DNA of 64,000 nt from Cutibacterium porci (GTDB taxonomy: Bacteria > Actinomycetota > Actinomycetes > Propionibacteriales > Propionibacteriaceae), in NCBI RefSeq assembly GCF_009696315.1, contig NZ_VUMG01000003.1:310001-374000 (forward strand). Reading direction: 5' to 3'. The position numbers and the translations under genes were made by a program. The stretch's first letter is position 1, and each line of letters opens with the position of its first letter. The notes under the pieces are model-generated. The model made no database searches, was not told where the DNA came from, and saw nothing but the letters and a program-made list of their open reading frames with translations. Shown here piece after piece: positions 44,895-54,666 of the stretch.

Positions 44895-45848
44895 ATGAGC
44901 AATGCCGTGTGCAGTGATTCCTCCCCCATCCTCGCCGTCGACGCCGGGCAGTCCAGTACTCGAGTGCGATGCGAGCCAGGGCCATGGGGCGCAGGCTGGA
45001 TCGTCACCTCGTCAGGGGTGCGCACGGCACTCCCACTAGCCCAGCAGTTTGCGACCGTCATGCGCGACGTCGCGACGGCTCACCCAGAAATCACCCGGTC
45101 CGACTGCACAGTAGCTATCGGATCATCGGGGGCACGCGACGACGAGGACCCCATTGCCGTCCTGCACGCTCTCAAACCCTTCGGCGTCAGTCGAGTACTA
45201 CTCGCCCACGACTCCGTCACCTCTTACCTCGGTGCCCTCGGTAACCAACTGGGCGTCGTCACGGCGTCGGGAACCGGTGTCATCACTCTGGCTGTGGGTC
45301 GCCACAGCGTGGCCCGAGTCGACGGCTGGGGATACGTCATTGGTGATGCCGGATCGGCCTTCTGGCTAGGCCGTCATGGCCTGGACGCTGTGATGCGCGC
45401 CCATGATGGCCGCGGCGAGCCGACAGTCCTCAGCGAGACCATCGGCAGCGACTTCGACGACATCGAGGCCGCCTACCTGGACCTCCACGCCGACCCGCTT
45501 ATGGTGTCGCGGATCGCCGCGTATTCAGCGAAAGTTACTGCTGCAGCCGAAGAAGGCGACCACGTCTCCCATGACATCTGTGTACGCGCAGCCCATGAGT
45601 TAGCCCACTCCACCGTCACTGGCCTACGCCAGACCGAGCTCACCGACGCCGACAGCCCCGCCGTCGGCCTGCTAGGCGGAGTTATGAAGTCTCAGCTCAT
45701 CCACGCCGCGATTACCAGGGAAATCTCTGCGGCGATGCCGGGAGCGCGAATCGTCGAGCCTCTCGGCGAGGGACTCGACGGCGCCGCTGCCCTACCGACC
45801 GTCGGTGCCGATTCTCCGCTTAGCCAGCGTATCCACGTCGCCCAGTAA
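44895..45848 (+). CDS. BadF/BadG-family ATPase, N-acetylglucosamine kinase-like
   Basis: A 317-residue ASKHA-fold kinase. PHOSPHATE 1 is AVDAGQSSTRV, PHOSPHATE 2 is VTASGTGVITL, and GDAGSAFWLGRHGLDAV is the block typical of eukaryotic-type GlcNAc kinases. The C-terminal adenosine site is GLLGGVMKS. Such enzymes phosphorylate GlcNAc or glucosamine. That would link to sialic acid or mucin use encoded at 59-63 kb, but it is not adjacent to it. ATG 44895 (MSNAVCSDSSP) is chosen because the 56 codons before it lie in the duplicated flank. It converges with purQ. Confidence 0.85.
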   Translation: MSNAVCSDSSPILAVDAGQSSTRVRCEPGPWGAGWIVTSSGVRTALPLAQQFATVMRDVATAHPEITRSDCTVAIGSSGARDDEDPIAVLHALKPFGVSRVLLAHDSVTSYLGALGNQLGVVTASGTGVITLAVGRHSVARVDGWGYVIGDAGSAFWLGRHGLDAVMRAHDGRGEPTVLSETIGSDFDDIEAAYLDLHADPLMVSRIAAYSAKVTAAAEEGDHVSHDICVRAAHELAHSTVTGLRQTELTDADSPAVGLLGGVMKSQLIHAAITREISAAMPGARIVEPLGEGLDGAAALPTVGADSPLSQRIHVAQ

Positions 45849-45867
45849 CTGCTGGCCCACCTGGGAC

Positions 45868-45901
45868 GCTGCCTACCTCACACAGCTGCCTACCTCACAC
45901 A
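45868..45901. repeat. Two exact tandem copies of a 17-mer
   Basis: GCTGCCTACCTCACACA at 45868-45884 is repeated at once at 45885-45901. It lies in the 59-base gap between the converging kinase and purQ genes. Recent slippage duplication; no function is evident. Confidence 0.8.
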
Positions 45902-45907
45902 GCGGGG

Positions 45908-46582
45908 TTACAACTGAGCGGACAAAAACGTCAGCAACGAGCGGAAGAAACCCAAACCGTCAGTTCCGGCGCCGGTGAGATCCTCGACAGAATGCTCGGG
46001 GTGCGGCATCAGCCCGACAACATTGCCTGCCTCGTTGGTAATGCCCGCGATGTCATGAACCGATCCATTCGGATTGGCGGTGTAGCGGAAGACGACCTGG
46101 TTATTAGCCTCCAGCCCAGCTAAGGTCACAGCATCGGCGACGTAGTTACCCTCACCGTGCTTAGCAGCAATATGGATGCGCTGGCTAGGGCGAAAATCGC
46201 ACGTCCACACCGTGTCGACGCTAGCAACCTGTAGTTGCTGCACTGAGCAGTGGAAGCGTCTCTTTTCGTTGCGCATCAGCGTGCCGGGCAGCAGATGCGA
46301 CTCACACAGCACCTGAAATCCGTTACAGATTCCAAGCACTGGTAAACCTGCGTCAGCAGCTCCGCGAATGGACGACATCACCGGCGACGCAGCAGCAAGG
46401 GCGCCCGCCCGCAGATAATCACCGTAAGAAAATCCGCCCGGAAGGATGACGGCGTCAACCCCGGCCAGGTCGGTCGATGCGTACCACAGCGCCACGGGCT
46501 CAGCCCCGGCCAAGCGAACGGCCCGGGCCGCGTCCTGATCGTCGAGAGTGCCAGGGAACGTAACGACTCCAATGCGCGCCAT
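45908..46582 (-). CDS. purQ: Phosphoribosylformylglycinamidine synthase, glutaminase subunit
   Basis: PurQ frees ammonia from glutamine for PurL. The 224-residue class I amidotransferase has its start [29 protein letters not shown], nucleophile Cys in [10 protein letters not shown] and the His/Glu pair in [10 protein letters not shown]. It starts two bases after the stop of the PurC-PurS gene, so all parts of the PurLQS complex except PurL are made together. Confidence 0.97.
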   Translation of the reverse strand: MARIGVVTFPGTLDDQDAARAVRLAGAEPVALWYASTDLAGVDAVILPGGFSYGDYLRAGALAAASPVMSSIRGAADAGLPVLGICNGFQVLCESHLLPGTLMRNEKRRFHCSVQQLQVASVDTVWTCDFRPSQRIHIAAKHGEGNYVADAVTLAGLEANNQVVFRYTANPNGSVHDIAGITNEAGNVVGLMPHPEHSVEDLTGAGTDGLGFFRSLLTFLSAQL

Positions 46583-46584
46583 CG

Positions 46585-47763
46585 TCAGTCCTCCACGTGC
46601 ACATCGAACGACTCAATGACGGTGTTAGCTAGCAGCTCGGAGGCCACCTGGCTAATCTCGTCGAGGCGATTCTCCAAACCCTCACCAGTGATCTCGAAAC
46701 GCTTGCCCTGACGCACCGTCAAGCCGTCATGACCGAGCCGAGCAAGCACCGATGTGATGGTCTTGCCCTGGGGATCCAGGATCTCAGGCTTTGGCATGAC
46801 CTCCACCACTACACGTGACATAGCCCCAATCCTATCGGCACTATGGGAGTCTGGCTCGTCAGGGACATCGGGGGCTGCCGGTGCATCCTCCTCGACGAAA
46901 CCCTCGCCACCGGTCAAACGCGCCCAGGCCTCCTCGTACCGACGGCTGGTAGCCGTGACGACGTCGTCCGGAAGGGCGGGTGGTTCTTGGTCACTGGCGC
47001 GGTCCCAGCCAGACTCGTTGGCGAGCCAGTCGCGCACATATTGCTTATCGAATGAATCTGCGCCCTGGCCGGGCCGCCACGTCTCAGCGTCCCAGAACCG
47101 CGAAGAGTCCGGGGTCAACACTTCGTCAGCTAGCACGATGGTGCCGTCGGCTCGACGCCCGAATTCAAACTTGGTATCGGCAAGGATAATGCCCCGCTCT
47201 CGTGCGATCTCTTCTGCCCGTTGGTAAATACGCAGCGACAAATCATGCAACTGGGCAGCAACCTCGGGGCCGACGAGCTTGACCAGATGGAGGTAGTCGA
47301 TGTTCTCGTCATGTTCTCCCTGCGGGGCCTTGGCTGCGGGAGTGAAAATAGGCTCCTCGAGGCGAGAGCCATCTTGCAGCCCGTCAGGAAGTTGGATTCC
47401 ACACACGCAGTGGCTGCGCTGGTACTCAGCCCATCCTGAACCAGTGAGGTAGCCTCGCACGACGCATTCGACCGGGAACATGTCGAGTTCCTCAACGACC
47501 ATGGCTCGCCCGGTGACCTCAGCGGGGACATCCAAGCTCACGAGATGGTTGTCGACGATGTCTGCCAAGTGGTCGAACCACCACAACGACATATTCGTCA
47601 GGATGGCTCCCTTCCCGGGAACATCGGGGGTAAGGACGTGGTCGTAGGCGCTAATGCGGTCAGTGGCAACCATAAGAAGGCGGCCCGGCTGATCGGGAAG
47701 GCGGTAGAGCCGACGGACCTTGCCCTCAGCCAGCAACGGAAGATCGAGGTGCGGAGTGACCAT
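46585..47763 (-). CDS. purC: SAICAR synthetase fused to PurS (PurC-PurS)
   Basis: The 392-residue protein joins two activities. Residues about 1-290 are SAICAR synthetase: [59 protein letters not shown] and [12 protein letters not shown]. An Asp/Pro/Glu-rich linker (about 290-312) leads to a complete PurS (about 313-392: [40 protein letters not shown]). PurS bridges PurL and PurQ in FGAM synthesis. The two enzymes act at steps four and eight. The gene is followed by purQ. Confidence 0.93.
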   Translation of the reverse strand: MVTPHLDLPLLAEGKVRRLYRLPDQPGRLLMVATDRISAYDHVLTPDVPGKGAILTNMSLWWFDHLADIVDNHLVSLDVPAEVTGRAMVVEELDMFPVECVVRGYLTGSGWAEYQRSHCVCGIQLPDGLQDGSRLEEPIFTPAAKAPQGEHDENIDYLHLVKLVGPEVAAQLHDLSLRIYQRAEEIARERGIILADTKFEFGRRADGTIVLADEVLTPDSSRFWDAETWRPGQGADSFDKQYVRDWLANESGWDRASDQEPPALPDDVVTATSRRYEEAWARLTGGEGFVEEDAPAAPDVPDEPDSHSADRIGAMSRVVVEVMPKPEILDPQGKTITSVLARLGHDGLTVRQGKRFEITGEGLENRLDEISQVASELLANTVIESFDVHVED

Positions 47764-47824
47764 GGGGGCATCATGCCACGGTTGCGGGCCCTGGTGACAC
47801 CGGGAGGCTCGATTCGCGTTTTAT

Positions 47825-47870
47825 ATAGTCATTGGCTATTGACACTGGATGCGTGATAGCTTCGACCTAT
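47825..47870 (+). promoter_or_regulatory. Two OxyR half-operators and a -35 element before ahpC
   Basis: ATAG-N7-CTAT occurs at 47825-47839 and again at 47856-47870, with 16 bases between. The E. coli consensus has four such contacts, and the gap here resembles the wider spacing bound by reduced OxyR. A perfect TTGACA lies at 47839-47844 between the two; the -10 is not clear. ahpC starts 27 bases after the second site. The oxyR gene is the third gene of this operon. Confidence 0.78.
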
Positions 47871-47896
47871 CACGCCGTCGATTAGAGAGGTCTCAC

Positions 47897-48460
47897 ATGA
47901 GTCTCATCAACACCAAGATCCTTCCGTTCAAGTCCAACGCCTTCCGCAACGGAGACTTCATTGAGGTCTCCGATTCCGACATCAGCGGCAAGTGGGCCGT
48001 GTTCTTCTTCTACCCCGGCGATTTCACCTTCGTCTGCCCGACCGAGCTGGGCGACCTCGCCGACCATTACGAGGAGCTACAGGCCATGGGCGTTGAGGTG
48101 TTCTCGGTGTCCACCGACTCACACTTCGTACACAAGGCCTGGCACAGTGACTCCGACACCGTCGGCAAAGTCACTTACACAATGATCGGCGACCCGAACC
48201 TTCAGCTGACGCGCAACTTCGACGTCGAGCGTGAGGGAGCAGGACAGGCCGACCGCGCCACCTTCCTCGTCGACCCCGACGGCGTCATCCAGTTCTACGA
48301 GCTGACCGCTGAAGGCATCGGACGCAATGCCACTGAGCTGGTCCGCAAGGTCAAGGCCGCCCAGTACGTCTACACCCATCCGGGCGAGGTCTGCCCCGCC
48401 AAGTGGGAAGAAGGCGCAGAGACCCTCGCCCCGTCAATCGACCTCGTTGGCAAGATCTGA
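47897..48460 (+). CDS. ahpC: Alkyl hydroperoxide reductase subunit C (peroxiredoxin)
   Basis: A 187-residue typical 2-Cys peroxiredoxin that reduces H2O2, organic peroxides and peroxynitrite. The peroxidatic cysteine is Cys47 (DFTFVCPTE) and the resolving one Cys166 (GEVCPAKW), as in E. coli at 46 and 165. Length equals the E. coli protein. ATG 47897 has GAGAGG nine bases upstream; the 16 codons before lie in the operator region. AhpF, the reductase, is next. Confidence 0.98.
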   Translation: MSLINTKILPFKSNAFRNGDFIEVSDSDISGKWAVFFFYPGDFTFVCPTELGDLADHYEELQAMGVEVFSVSTDSHFVHKAWHSDSDTVGKVTYTMIGDPNLQLTRNFDVEREGAGQADRATFLVDPDGVIQFYELTAEGIGRNATELVRKVKAAQYVYTHPGEVCPAKWEEGAETLAPSIDLVGKI

Positions 48461-48557
48461 GTTCCGACCCGAGCATCTGCCGCAGGGGCAACCCGTCCCT
48501 GCTGCGGATCCCCGGACCGATACGCCCGTTCCCCGTCCCCGCCCCTCCAGGAGAACC

Positions 48558-50132
48558 ATGCTTGATAACGCCCTGACCACCCAACTCAAGACCTACCTCG
48601 AAATGGTGCGCGAGCCGATTGTCCTCGTGCCTTCCCCCTACCAAGGTGACGACGCCACCAAGTCGTCGAAGTCAGCCCAGATGGACGAACTGCTCTCCGA
48701 AATCGCCGCCCTGTCTGACAAGGTGAGCATCGGTGACCCCGTTGACAACGAACGCACCCCGTCCTTCGCCATCACCCGTCCTGGAACCCCCATCGACATC
48801 CGCTTCGCCGGCCTACCGATGGGCCACGAGTTCACCTCTCTGGTACTCGCTCTGCTCCAGGTCGGGGGCCACCCCGTCAAGGAGGAACAATCCCTCATTG
48901 ACGCCGTGCGCGCGGTCAAGGGTGAATATCACTTCGTCACCTACATGTCGCTGACCTGCCAAAACTGCCCGACCGTGGTGCAAGCCCTCAACACGATGGC
49001 TGTCTTGAACCCCAACATTCACCACACCGCCGTCGAGGGTGGCACCTACACCGATGAGGTGGAATCCAAGGGAATCGCATCAGTACCAGCCATCTACCTT
49101 GACGGCGAGGACTGGGGCTCCGGGCGCATGGATATGGCCGAGATCCTTGAGCGTCTCGACGCCGACGCCGCCCAAGGAGCCAAAGAAGACCTCTCGCAGC
49201 GCGACCCCTACGACGTGCTCGTTGTGGGAGCCGGTCCTGCCGGTGCAGCCGCCGCAATATACGCGGCTCGTAAGGGCATCCGCACCGCCATGGTTGGGTC
49301 CCGAATCGGCGGTCAAGTGCTCGACACCGACGCCATCGACAACCTTGTCTCTGTGCCACACACCACCGGGCCGCGTCTAGCCGACGCCCTCCGTAGCCAC
49401 GTCAGCGACTACACCATTGACGTCATTGAGCGTCAGACCGCCAGTGCTCTTCAAACCACCGACGACATGACTACCGTGCATCTGACCGACGGCGACCTAC
49501 GGGCACGCTCAGTCATCCTGGCCACTGGTGCACGTTGGCGCAACCTCGGCGTGCCCGGCGAAGAGGAATACCGCACCAAAGGCGTGACCTACTGCCCGCA
49601 CTGTGACGGCCCGCTATTCAGGGGCAAAAAGGTCGCCGTCGTCGGGGGAGGAAACTCTGGTATTGAGGCAGCTATCGACCTTGCCGGCGTCGTCAACCAT
49701 GTCACTGTGGTTGAGTTCCTCGACGTGCTCAAGGCCGACGACGTCTTGCTGCGCACCCTGAACTCGCTGCCGAACGTTGACGTCATCACCTCGGCCCGCA
49801 CCACCCAGATTCTTGGCGACGGATCCAAGGTGACCGGGCTGGAATACGAAGACCGCACCAACGGTGAGGTGAAGAGCATCGACCTAGCGGGCGTCTTCAT
49901 CCAGATTGGTCTGCTGCCCAATACCGAGTGGCTCGACGGTGCCCTGGAGCGCAACAAGCGGGGAGAAATCGTCATCGACGAGCGCGGTGCCACCTCGATG
50001 CCAGGAGTCTTTGCCGCCGGGGACTGCACCACTCAGCCATACAAACAGATCATTATCTCGATGGGGGCCGGCGCTACTGCCGCCCTGGGGGCATTCGACC
50101 ACCTCATCCGTCAAAATCCGACACAGGACTGA
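48558..50132 (+). CDS. ahpF: Alkyl hydroperoxide reductase subunit F
   Basis: A 524-residue NADH-dependent flavoprotein that reduces AhpC. Its N-terminal double thioredoxin fold carries the CxxC Cys134/Cys137 (SLTCQNCPT). The FAD site is [19 protein letters not shown], the second redox pair Cys346/Cys349 (TYCPHCDGP) and the NAD site [29 protein letters not shown] ends the FAD domain. ATG 48558 follows CCAGGAG at good spacing. The 97-base gap after ahpC is GC-rich. Confidence 0.97.
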   Translation: MLDNALTTQLKTYLEMVREPIVLVPSPYQGDDATKSSKSAQMDELLSEIAALSDKVSIGDPVDNERTPSFAITRPGTPIDIRFAGLPMGHEFTSLVLALLQVGGHPVKEEQSLIDAVRAVKGEYHFVTYMSLTCQNCPTVVQALNTMAVLNPNIHHTAVEGGTYTDEVESKGIASVPAIYLDGEDWGSGRMDMAEILERLDADAAQGAKEDLSQRDPYDVLVVGAGPAGAAAAIYAARKGIRTAMVGSRIGGQVLDTDAIDNLVSVPHTTGPRLADALRSHVSDYTIDVIERQTASALQTTDDMTTVHLTDGDLRARSVILATGARWRNLGVPGEEEYRTKGVTYCPHCDGPLFRGKKVAVVGGGNSGIEAAIDLAGVVNHVTVVEFLDVLKADDVLLRTLNSLPNVDVITSARTTQILGDGSKVTGLEYEDRTNGEVKSIDLAGVFIQIGLLPNTEWLDGALERNKRGEIVIDERGATSMPGVFAAGDCTTQPYKQIIISMGAGATAALGAFDHLIRQNPTQD

Positions 50133-50138
50133 GGACGT

Positions 50139-51077
50139 GTGAATCTCCGCGACCTCAGGTATTTCGTCGCTCTGGCCGAAGAACACCATTTCGGCCGGGC
50201 GGCGGCGTCATGCGGTGTCAGCCAGCCCACCCTCTCGACCCAAATCCACCGGCTTGAAGACGAGCTCGGCGTGACGCTGGCGGTGCGAGTGGGCAGACGC
50301 ATTGACCTCACCCCGGTGGGTGAACGCATTGCCCAAGCTGCACGCGACATCATGGTGCTCGCCGACGACATCCGGACGATGGCACGCGAAGAGTCTGACC
50401 GGATGACCCTCCAGCTGAGGGTCGGGGTATTTCCTACCTTAGGGCCGTTTGTGTTGCCTCGGGTGATCGCCCAATTTGACCAGCACGAACGCGACGTCAA
50501 TATCCACATCGTCGAGGAGCGCACGGCCCAATTGCTGGATGCGATCCACGATGGGCAGTTAGACGTTGCCGTGGTGGCAGCCCCGGTCACCGACGACTCT
50601 TTGGTAACTATTCCGGTCTTTCGGGAGGAGTTTTTACTCGCGACGGCGGCTGACGACGAGTTAGCCCGAGTGGACGGCCCCATCGATCCGCACGACGTCC
50701 CCACGGAAGGGCTCATCCTCATGTCAGAGGGGCACTGCCTGAGGGATCAGGTGCTAGACGTGTGCAGCCGCCCACTGTCTGGAGACACCCTGACAGCTGG
50801 CTCCCTCGACACGCTTCGCGAACTGGTGTCGGTGGGTGCCGGTCGAACTCTCATGCCGCGCAGTGCGATCACGGCACCACTCCATGCGGACCCGCGCCTC
50901 GCGGTGCGCGAATTCACCCATCCCAGGCCTCACCGCGACATCGTCGCGTGTGGCAGAGCTGCGACAATGAGCCGCCCGGCAGTGCAATCCCTCGTCACCA
51001 TCCTGCGACAACTACCCACCGACGTCGTCGAGCCGCTCGGTGTTGCCGGGGCTTCGTTGTGCTCCCACGGAATGTGA
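50139..51077 (+). CDS. oxyR: Peroxide-sensing LysR regulator OxyR
   Basis: A 312-residue LysR-type activator. The winged HTH is at 1-60 (NLRDLRYFVALAEEHHFGRA, SQPTLSTQIHRLE). The peroxide-sensing pair Cys200 and Cys209 lies in GHCLRDQVLDVC, same nine-residue spacing as Cys199/Cys208 in E. coli OxyR. It is third in ahpC-ahpF-oxyR, starting by GTG six bases after ahpF, so it raises its own level with its targets. Two ATAG-N7-CTAT sites lie before ahpC. Confidence 0.95.
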   Translation: MNLRDLRYFVALAEEHHFGRAAASCGVSQPTLSTQIHRLEDELGVTLAVRVGRRIDLTPVGERIAQAARDIMVLADDIRTMAREESDRMTLQLRVGVFPTLGPFVLPRVIAQFDQHERDVNIHIVEERTAQLLDAIHDGQLDVAVVAAPVTDDSLVTIPVFREEFLLATAADDELARVDGPIDPHDVPTEGLILMSEGHCLRDQVLDVCSRPLSGDTLTAGSLDTLRELVSVGAGRTLMPRSAITAPLHADPRLAVREFTHPRPHRDIVACGRAATMSRPAVQSLVTILRQLPTDVVEPLGVAGASLCSHGM

Positions 51078-51162
51078 GAGCCCTAGCGCAGACGCGCGGA
51101 GAAGATTGGGCAGCAACATTGGGGCCACCCCATCGAGCTGACCCCAGTGATAAATCAACCGA

Positions 51163-52596
51163 TCACAACACCAGGCCAGGCAAGTAATTGGCAGCCTCTG
51201 GGTATTCCCGAACGATGTCCTCTACCTTGGCGCACAGCGCTTCAACCTGATCTTGAGCGCCACCGGTAAGATCCAGCGGCGACGAGACTAAACCGCGTAG
51301 CTGTTCTTTGGTGAGCGGAATCCGCGGATCTGCAGCCAGACGGGCGAAGAGGTCGTTGTCGGTGCGACCTGTCTCACGCATGTCGAGCGCGACAGCTACC
51401 GCGTGTTCCTTAATAGCCTCGTGGGCGTCTTCCCGACCGACTCCAGCACGCACGCATGCCATGAGGACCTTGGTAGTCGTCAAGAAGGGCAAGTAACGCT
51501 CAAGCTCAGCCTCGATGACAGCGGGAAAGGCCCCGAAATCGCCGAGGATCGTCAGGAAAGTCTCGAAGGCTCCATCAATGGCGTAGAAGGAATCCGGCAG
51601 CGCCACACGACGCACGACCGAGCACGAGACGTCTCCCTCATTCCACTGCACACCCGCCAATCCGGTAGCCATCGTCAAGTAGCCACGCAGCACGACGAGG
51701 AAACCGTTAACTCGCTCGCAAGAACGAGCATTCATCTTATGCGGCATCGCCGAGGAACCCACCTGGCCAGGCCTGAAGCCCTCGGTGACGAGCTCATTAC
51801 CGGCCATAAGGCGAATCGACGTCGCTAGGTTAGACGGACCCGACAGCACCTGCACTAGTGTCGAAATCACCTCAAAGTCCAACGACCTTGGGTAGATTTG
51901 ACCGGTCGAGGTAAGCACCTGGTTGAACCCTAGATGATCGGCAACGCGATGCTCGAGATCGTCGAGTTTGGCATCATCGCCGCCGAGGAGGTCGAGCATA
52001 TCCTGGGCGGTTCCCATCGGGCCTTTAATTCCGCGGGCGGGGTAACGCTCAATAAGCTCGTTGAGATGATCCCACGCCACTAGCATCTCGTCGATAGCGG
52101 TGGCGAAACGCTTACCCAAGGTCGTCACCTGGGCTGCGACATTGTGGGAGCGTCCAGCAATAGCTTGGTCAGAGTACTGAGCGGCCAATCGCGACAGCTG
52201 ATTGAGCGTGGCAACCATCTTGTCGCGTACCAATCGCAGCGACTCAAGCACCTGCATCTGTTCAATGTTCTCGGTGAGGTCGCGACTCGTCATGCCTTTA
52301 TGGATGTGCTCGTGGCCGGCTAGAGCGTTGAACTCCTCGATCCGGGCCTTGACGTCATGACGGGTAACGGCCTCACGCTCTGCGATCGAGTCGGGGTTGA
52401 CGTCGTCGAGGACCGCCTGATAATCAGCCAGCACTTCTTCGGGATCGTCGCCACCGAAGCTGACGCCGAGATCGGCCTGAGCTTCCATGACGGCTAACCA
52501 CAGCCTGCGCTCGGCACGGATTTTGTTTTCTGGTGTCCAGATGGATCGCATCGCCGCGGAGGCATAACGGGTGGCAAGGATATTGGGTACGCTCAT
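51163..52596 (-). CDS. purB: Adenylosuccinate lyase
   Basis: PurB cleaves SAICAR to AICAR and adenylosuccinate to AMP. The 477-residue protein carries the signature loop GSSAMPHKMNARSCERV and the catalytic His region HIHKGMTSRDLTEN. RYPARGIKGPMGTAQDML, typical of the larger, actinobacterial/eukaryotic-like type, is also present. The ATG overlaps the purD stop by four bases (52593-52596). Confidence 0.96.
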   Translation of the reverse strand: MSVPNILATRYASAAMRSIWTPENKIRAERRLWLAVMEAQADLGVSFGGDDPEEVLADYQAVLDDVNPDSIAEREAVTRHDVKARIEEFNALAGHEHIHKGMTSRDLTENIEQMQVLESLRLVRDKMVATLNQLSRLAAQYSDQAIAGRSHNVAAQVTTLGKRFATAIDEMLVAWDHLNELIERYPARGIKGPMGTAQDMLDLLGGDDAKLDDLEHRVADHLGFNQVLTSTGQIYPRSLDFEVISTLVQVLSGPSNLATSIRLMAGNELVTEGFRPGQVGSSAMPHKMNARSCERVNGFLVVLRGYLTMATGLAGVQWNEGDVSCSVVRRVALPDSFYAIDGAFETFLTILGDFGAFPAVIEAELERYLPFLTTTKVLMACVRAGVGREDAHEAIKEHAVAVALDMRETGRTDNDLFARLAADPRIPLTKEQLRGLVSSPLDLTGGAQDQVEALCAKVEDIVREYPEAANYLPGLVL

Positions 52597-53900
52597 GAAA
52601 ACTCCCCATCGGTCACGTGGGCGGAACTAGTGGACTGCGGCGCGAGTTCGTCAGCAGCCTCAAGCTCGGCTGCGTGACGGGCAATGTCGGTGCGATAGAA
52701 CCCGCCACTGACCTCCAACTCGTCAACCCTGTTGTAGGCGTCAGTGCGGGCTCCGGCCAAGGTTTCGCCATGGCCAAGCACAACAAGGACCCGTCCACCG
52801 CTGGTGACGAGACCGTCGCCTTCGATACGGGTGCCGGCGTGTAGAACGTCCTCGTCATCGACTGGAGCGACGACCCGACGCCCTTTCACCGGAGACGCGG
52901 GATACCCCTCACTAGCCATGACGACGCCGACAGCTGCACCGCGACGGAAACGTAGCCCATCAATGCCAGACAGATCTCCGCGAGCTGCAGCGGCCATGAT
53001 GCGAGCCATGGGAGACTCCACCATACTCAGCAGAGGCTCGGTCTCGGGATCACCGAAGCGCACGTTGAACTCGACGACCTTAGGGCCTGTAGAGGTGAGC
53101 GCCAAACCCACGTAAAGCAAGCCGATAAACGGGGTACCGCGATCCGCCATGGCCTGTAGCGTCGGTGAGATGACAGTGGCCGCCACTGTCTCGACGAGAT
53201 CGTCTGGGGCCCACGGCAGCGGGGTGTAAGCACCCATGCCGCCAGTATTCGGGCCGACTCCCCCATCCCCGACGCGTTTGAAATCCTGGGCCGGTTGCAT
53301 CGGAAGAGCACGGCTGCCATCACACATGGCAAACAGGCTGACCTCGGGGCCGTCGAGGTATTCCTCAATGACCACTCGGTGACCAGCGTCGAGACAATGC
53401 CTGGCATGGGCGAGGGCGGCGGCATGATCCTTGGTGACGACGACCCCCTTGCCTCCAGCCAGACCATCGTCCTTGACCACATAAGGTGCCCCGAACTGGT
53501 CGAGGGCAGACACGACAGAGTCGACATCATCGCACGACCGCGACGCCGCCGTCGGCACGCCAGCCGCAGCCATCACCTCCTTAGCGAAGGCCTTCGACCC
53601 CTCCAATTGCGCGGCCTCGGCACTCGGGCCGAAGCAGTCGATTCCGGCGTCACGCAGAGCGTCGGCCACCCCGGCAACCAGGGGAGCTTCCGGCCCGACG
53701 ACGACGAGGTCAACCTTCAACTCACGCGCAAGGGACACGACGGCGTCACAATCACACGGATCCACGGGGTGATTCGTGGCAAAAGCCGCTGTGCCCGGAT
53801 TACCGGGAGCGACATGGACGGCAACAACATCTGGGTCACGGTGACAGGCCAAGGCGAGGGCGTGCTCGCGGCCACCAGACCCGAGAACGAGAACAGTCAT
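52593..53900 (-). CDS. purD: Phosphoribosylamine-glycine ligase (GAR synthetase)
   Basis: PurD joins glycine to phosphoribosylamine, step two of IMP synthesis. The 435-residue ATP-grasp enzyme begins TVLVLGSGGREHALALA, with GPEAPLVAGVADAL, the ATP loop GAPYVVKDDGLAGGKGVVV and NVRFGDPETE near residue 290. ATG 53900 is used because homology starts at MTVLVLGSGG; the longer frame to 53957 is not conserved. It is coupled to purB. Confidence 0.97.
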   Translation of the reverse strand: MTVLVLGSGGREHALALACHRDPDVVAVHVAPGNPGTAAFATNHPVDPCDCDAVVSLARELKVDLVVVGPEAPLVAGVADALRDAGIDCFGPSAEAAQLEGSKAFAKEVMAAAGVPTAASRSCDDVDSVVSALDQFGAPYVVKDDGLAGGKGVVVTKDHAAALAHARHCLDAGHRVVIEEYLDGPEVSLFAMCDGSRALPMQPAQDFKRVGDGGVGPNTGGMGAYTPLPWAPDDLVETVAATVISPTLQAMADRGTPFIGLLYVGLALTSTGPKVVEFNVRFGDPETEPLLSMVESPMARIMAAAARGDLSGIDGLRFRRGAAVGVVMASEGYPASPVKGRRVVAPVDDEDVLHAGTRIEGDGLVTSGGRVLVVLGHGETLAGARTDAYNRVDELEVSGGFYRTDIARHAAELEAADELAPQSTSSAHVTDGEFS

Positions 53901-54008
53901 GCTGGACACGACACCCAGAGTAGAGGGTGACCACGACACGGCGACGCCGTGCACCACCGACGCTCAGGTGCCGCCGCTGCGCGAACGCGACATCCCGCAC
54001 TGCCACGA

Positions 54009-54665
54009 CTAATGACCAAGGGCTTTGAGCATGTCCGCAAATTCCTGGACGGGGCCGAGTCCATCATCGGCAGCCGACTCGACTCCGGCAGTCGACTCGC
54101 GTCCGCCGGAGTCGTCGCTCGCGGTCGCGTCGGGCTCTGCGGCGCCACTCCAACCTGTCAGCATCCGGACAAAGGTGCGGGCCGACCGCTCGATCCTCCG
54201 GTCTAAAGCCGACGGATTGCCCCAGTCCTCCGTGGCAGCAAACACCGAGACTGGCGAGACGAGGGCGTGGTGGTAATGCAGTGACGCAACCACGTCGCGG
54301 TCCATGACGAGGCTGTGACGGGCCGTCCCTCCCGTGGCTCCGACGAGCACCCGTTTGCCCTCCAATACCCCTTCGTCAAGGACCTCGAAGAGCAGGTGAA
54401 ACACTGCCGCAGCATGGGCGTTATATACGGGCGCAACGGCTACCACACCATCGGCTTGAGCGATGGAGTCCAGGGCCTGAGTGACACTCGCCGAGCGCAC
54501 ACCAGTGAACTCGGCATTCAGGAGGTCGTGACCCAGATCGCGCACCTCAATGATCTCAATCTCGGCGTCGGGAAGCTCTTGGGTGATCTGGGCGCCGAGA
54601 CGATCAACCAGCATTCGAGTGGACGAAGGCTGTCCAAGGCCTGCACTGATGGCAATGATCTTCAT
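54009..54665 (-). CDS. NAD(P)H-dependent FMN reductase paired with the luciferase-like monooxygenase
   Basis: A 218-residue flavodoxin-fold reductase. The FMN phosphate loop is ISAGLGQPSSTRMLVDRL, and APVYNAHAAAVFHLLFEVLD and GATGGTARHSLVMD match the SsuE/MsuE group and, to my recollection, the CE1759 family (LLM-partnered FMN reductases). The last 45 residues form an acidic, Ser/Asp-rich tail of uncertain use. ATG 54665 follows AGGAA and lies one base after the stop of the monooxygenase gene. It supplies reduced flavin to it. Confidence 0.85.
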   Translation of the reverse strand: MKIIAISAGLGQPSSTRMLVDRLGAQITQELPDAEIEIIEVRDLGHDLLNAEFTGVRSASVTQALDSIAQADGVVAVAPVYNAHAAAVFHLLFEVLDEGVLEGKRVLVGATGGTARHSLVMDRDVVASLHYHHALVSPVSVFAATEDWGNPSALDRRIERSARTFVRMLTGWSGAAEPDATASDDSGGRESTAGVESAADDGLGPVQEFADMLKALGH

Positions 54666-54666
54666 A

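Noticed and set aside
45868-45901. CRISPR-like repeat
   Set aside because: Only two directly adjacent 17-base copies with no spacer; a simple tandem duplication.
48351-49361. Several long minus-strand frames opposite ahpC and ahpF
   Set aside because: High-GC third-position effects; the plus-strand genes have complete catalytic motifs and ribosome sites.
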